From: Linnemannia hyalina
Lineage: Eukaryota; Mortierellomycota; Mortierellomycetes; Mortierellales; Mortierellaceae
Assembly (NCBI GenBank): GCA_019671135.1
Contig: JAHRHY010000008.1
Coordinates: 1,674,001 to 1,738,000 of the forward strand
Direction: 5' to 3'
DNA: 64,000 nt
Positions 61,029 to 64,000 of the stretch are shown in pieces. Numbering within the stretch: the stretch's first letter is position 1; the number at the start of each line of letters is the position of its first letter. The notes beneath the pieces were generated by a model that saw nothing but the letters and a program-made list of their open reading frames with translations, was not told the origin of the DNA and did no database searches. A program made the translations under genes and the position numbers.

Positions 61029-62646
61029 ATGTCTGACGCTTACCAGAAACTCGAAAAAATCGGTGAAGGCACCTATGGCGTCGTCTACAAAGCAACGTAA
61101 AACACCTAGTTATCCACCCTTTGTCACCCTTTCTTTCATTCCTCTTTGTTGCTATCGACTTGCGAACGTTGTATCTCACCTCTCACGCTGGACCATTGTC
61201 AACTTTCATATTGCGATAGTGAAAAGGCGACCGGACGCATTGTAGCCATGAAAAAGATCCGTCTAGAGAACGAGGATGAAGGTATGAACTAGCCCGCCTC
61301 CTATCGCTACCAAACCAAACCGTCAACTATCTGCCAGCAGCTCATAACCTCTTTTTTTACCTCTCTCGCTCTCACCGCTTGACAGGCGTGCCAAGTACGG
61401 CTATCCGTGAGATCTCATTGTTGAAGGAACTAAAGCATGACCATGTCGTCCAGTAAGTCCCTTCTTTCCCTTCCATCGCCTCCTATTTTTATTTGAGTTT
61501 TCCCTTTCCCTTTTTTTTCCTTCTTGCCATTGTCCATTCAGGAGTTGAAATGTTTATGCGTTGACCTGACCAGTCTATTTTGTACACTTCATGCCGTTTA
61601 GGTTGTTGGATATCATTCACGACGAGAATCGGCTGTATCTTGTATTTGAGTTTCTGGATCTGGATCTCAAAAAGTACATGGACACTTTACCCACCACCTC
61701 CATCACTGGCTTGCCTCTAGATCAGGTCAAGGTACTTTTTGTCACTGGACACACACTGCGCTGGAGTCGGTGCAATCCAGGCACAATAAAGAAGCAAGGT
61801 ACTGACTGGAATGTCATTCTTTCTTGTAACACGGGATATAGGAATACTTGTACCAATTGATCAGGGGTGTGGAATACTGTCATGCTCGCCGTGTACTCCA
61901 TCGCGACTTGAAGCCCCAAAACCTCTTGATTGACGAGAGCAGGAAACTGAAACTGGCCGACTTTGGGCTTGCGCGTGCGTTTGGGATCCCCCTCAGGGCG
62001 TACACTCATGAAGTCGTGACGCTGTGGTATCGAGCACCTGAGATCTTGATGGGCTCTAAACATTACTCGACTGCTGTTGACATGTGGAGCATTGGATGTA
62101 TCTTCGCTGAGATGGTTCTTAAGAAACCCCTCTTCCCAGGTATGCCGCCTCTTGAAGTTGTATCTGTTCAAGGCTACTTTCCTATTCTCTGGCTTTCATT
62201 AACCTTATACACTTGTTGCCTGTTGAACCGTATGCTAGGCGATTCGGAGATTGACGAGTTGTTCAGGATCTTTAGGCTGCGCGGAACACCTAACGATGAG
62301 ATCTGGCCAGGAGTGACAACTTTGAAGGACTGGAAACCGACATTCCCACAGTGGCACCGTCAACCCTTGGAGCAGACACTGCCCACGCTTTGTGCCGAGG
62401 GGGTGGATCTCATGGGACAGATGATCGAGTATGACCCTGCCCGGCGCATCTCTGCCAAGCGAGGTATGTCTGAACGGTGCTTTTGCGTTTGCGAGAGGAA
62501 GGGATTGAACAAAACTAGCCGTACTGACCTCTCCCTTTACTTGCCGTTGCATAGCTTTGATGCACCCATACTTTGATAGCATTCGAGCTGGTACCCGCCA
62601 ACATGTTCCCCCGGGCCAAGCACGCGTTGAAATCCGTAGCCATTAG
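61029..62646 (+). CDS. CDK1: Cyclin-dependent kinase 1 (Cdc28/Cdc2), 313 aa
   Basis: Master cell-cycle Ser/Thr kinase, active with cyclins. Exons: 61029-61096, 61220-61281, 61386-61452, 61602-61731, 61842-62139, 62239-62463, 62555-62646; all in phase. Features: Gly loop [12 protein letters not shown] with the inhibitory Thr/Tyr pair; catalytic Lys in VAMKKIRL; exact cyclin-binding helix [46 protein letters not shown] with the activating Thr in YTHEVV; and [12 protein letters not shown]. This separates it from Pho85 (PSTAIRE versus PSTAIRE-like variants combined with different T-loops) and from transcriptional CDKs. The C-terminal tail ([12 protein letters not shown]) extends slightly past the kinase fold. 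It converges on the Fanzor gene with 152 bp between stop codons. Confidence 0.95.
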
Positions 62647-62798
62647 AGTACTAACCGCGGAAAAGCAAAGCTTCAAAGAAATTCATGTTTGTGGAAATGT
62701 TACGTATATATTACGTGAATGACGTGTCCGTATCCCTTCGTCCGTCATTAGTCATTGACAGACTAGGATAAATAAACTATAGTTTCAATCTATAGAGG
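62647..62798 (-). other. Short Fanzor 3' flank with inverted repeats; candidate guide-RNA region
   Basis: 152 bp between convergent stop codons. It contains a perfect 12-nt palindrome AAACTATAGTTT (62774-62785) 14 nt past the Fanzor stop, ACGTA/TACGT arms (62702-62716) and TGACG/CGTCA arms (62720-62747). TnpB and Fanzor guide RNAs usually lie at or beyond the 3' end of the nuclease gene, so this is where one would be sought. No direct evidence of such an RNA. Confidence 0.3.
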
Positions 62799-64000
62799 TT
62801 ATGAGCTTTGCGGCGACGGTCTTGCAAGGGAAGGGGGGCGTCCGAGATGCTTAAGGTAATGCTTGCCGATGATAGCAATGTTGTGCGCACCCACCAAGTC
62901 TCGGTGAATCCACCGCCTGCATTTCACACACGCACAGGTTCTCATCGAGGGCTTAGCAAGTCTTGTCGTCTCACCCATGGAAACGCAGGTTGGGCACATT
63001 GTAGATGTAAGATATTCATCCACTAACGCTACCTTGTACCCAAGGGCCAAGCTCTATCAATTTTAAAAAGGACAAATGAATTAATATACTTGTGTATCCA
63101 GATCGCCATGGTATTGAAGGGACATACGATACTAGTAGATACGACCACCCGTACATCTTCTTTCTACTCTCTCCATTCTCATTATTACCTTCTGCTGTAG
63201 TCTGCGCAAGAACGTCGTGTGGACCGATGTAAGGTTGAACCCTGTCCGAAAAGTCGCGTTTCCCAACGCGAAGAGGACCCTACGCCCTCCCATTGGGTTA
63301 CTCTTCAATGCTTCTTTCACAAGTCGGAGCACGCCTGCCACCGCCATGTCCATCTCTGACAACTTTGCCATTCTATGTTGGTATACGGCCTTCTTCCAGT
63401 CCGACGATGAGTAGAATCCATGAATGATCGGCTCCAACTCGAAATACTGCCGTTGCGCGGATTTGAGGGCGTCCTCTGAGTCGTATTTTGTTGAATGGAG
63501 CGCATTCTCAAGATCATGCATCGAAGGTAGAAAAGTTGCCCTGTTCTTGTCATCCGTCTTCCTCGTCCAAAGGCTCGCGTCGACATTATCTGCGGGACCG
63601 GCTGCTGGGTGTTGTCGCCTCCATTCCTGTTCCCATGCTCTGAAGGCGAGTGTTGGCTGATACAGTGATGCGCGCTTTACCAACAAGTTGACCACAGTTT
63701 TGTCATCGAGACGCACACAGAACGCACCGCTCACGACTTCGCCTGGATCGATGCCAATCACCGCCACCGACTCCAAGTCTTGACCGAATGCTTCAATTAT
63801 CGACTGTCGGGTTGGGTACTGGTTCTCGATACGTCGTAGAAACTCCTTACGACCCGGCGCCTGCCGACTCTTGGTGAGGTCATAGGCCAAAAGTTGCAGC
63901 TGATGGCCGTCCGTGCGGATGAAATTGTTCAATGCATACCGAAAGGAAGACTGTGCGCCTTGGATGTGAGGAGGGGTCGGCAATAGTGGGGGGTTGGAAG
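62799..64000 (-). CDS. Fanzor (eukaryotic TnpB-like) RNA-guided nuclease, 5' truncated by window
   Basis: Two exons visible: from the right edge to 63189, and 63053-62799; donor AAG|GTAATA and acceptor GATAG|AGC agree in phase. The frame is open to the window end, so the N-terminus is missing. RuvC-I: VIGIDPGEVVSGAF, catalytic Asp at 63749-63747. The segment that should hold the RuvC-II Glu (RVLFALGNATF, about 63280-63250) lacks an acidic residue. After the splice comes FLRRLQQKSLALGYKVALVDEYLTS; its Glu (63017-63015) is in the alternative position described for Fanzors. A zinc ribbon follows (CPTC ... CVKC), then RuvC-III HRDLVGAHNIAIIG with the last Asp at 62900-62898. All active-site parts are present, so the protein may be functional. 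Fanzors are guided by RNAs encoded near their 3' ends and travel with diverse transposons. Element ends are not visible. Confidence 0.88.

Noticed and set aside
63117..63188. Read-through end of Fanzor exon 1 (to the stop at 63132)
   Set aside because: The donor GTAATA at 63188 joins in phase to the zinc-ribbon exon and restores the family order; donors further on are out of phase.
1..64000. tRNA and rRNA genes
   Set aside because: I looked for T-loop-like GGTTCRANYC strings with matching acceptor stems and for rRNA-like blocks and found none; a tRNA scan would settle this.

Overview
This window is nuclear DNA of a filamentous fungus. Every long gene is broken by short spliceosomal introns (about 50-350 nt, GT...AG, acceptors often TAG). 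Products include fungal or eukaryotic hallmarks: a Bem2-type RasGEF/RhoGAP protein, CCT2, a VAMP7-type SNARE, the TFIIA small subunit, COX17 and CDK1. Long pyrimidine-rich leaders, Sel1-repeat proteins, a PIF/Harbinger-type remnant with a Myb-like partner ORF, and a Fanzor nuclease suggest an early-diverging fungus. A Mortierella-like Mucoromycota member is my best guess, but this is inference. No rRNA, tRNA or CRISPR array was found. All gene models were built by hand: exon ends were chosen so that GT/AG sites and reading phase agree across every junction.

Layout. 0-2.1 kb (-): 3' truncated 6-phosphofructo-2-kinase. 4.6-12.9 kb (+): 2607-aa BEM2 orthologue, convergent with 13.1-23.7 kb (-): a 3119-aa neurobeachin-like scaffold that ends without a BEACH domain. 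24.7-26.2 kb (-): unknown coiled-coil protein. 26.6-30.0 kb (-): secreted subtilisin-like protease. 30.9-35.1 kb (+): 17-exon GH2 beta-mannosidase. 35.3-38.0 kb (+): ERI1-type exonuclease fused to an RRM and five RanBP2 zinc fingers. 39.2-40.0 kb (+): NmrA-like oxidoreductase. 40.4-42.7 kb (+): CCT2. 43.3-45.2 kb (-): VAMP7-type R-SNARE. 45.7-46.4 kb (-): TFIIA gamma, divergent from 46.7-48.9 kb (+): PRPP synthetase with a large insertion.

49-54 kb is an accessory zone: a decayed Sel1-repeat gene, a possible ABC-ATPase scrap, a Harbinger-like transposase fragment, an intact Myb/SANT-like ORF of the type carried by such elements, and an intact Sel1-repeat gene. 55.2-57.9 kb (-): PQ-loop vacuolar transporter. 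59.0 kb (+): possible 46-aa protein. 60.1 kb (-): COX17, divergent from 61.0-62.6 kb (+): CDK1.

62.8-64.0 kb (-): the C-terminal two thirds or so of a Fanzor protein, the eukaryotic relative of TnpB and Cas12 RNA-guided nucleases. It converges on CDK1 with only about 150 bp between the stop codons and runs off the right edge. This is the most interesting locus here. Most other genes are housekeeping, but several carry notable departures: PFK2 with a lost phosphatase histidine, a BEACH-less neurobeachin, a PRPP synthetase with a degenerate PRPP loop, and a likely GC-AG intron in BEM2.
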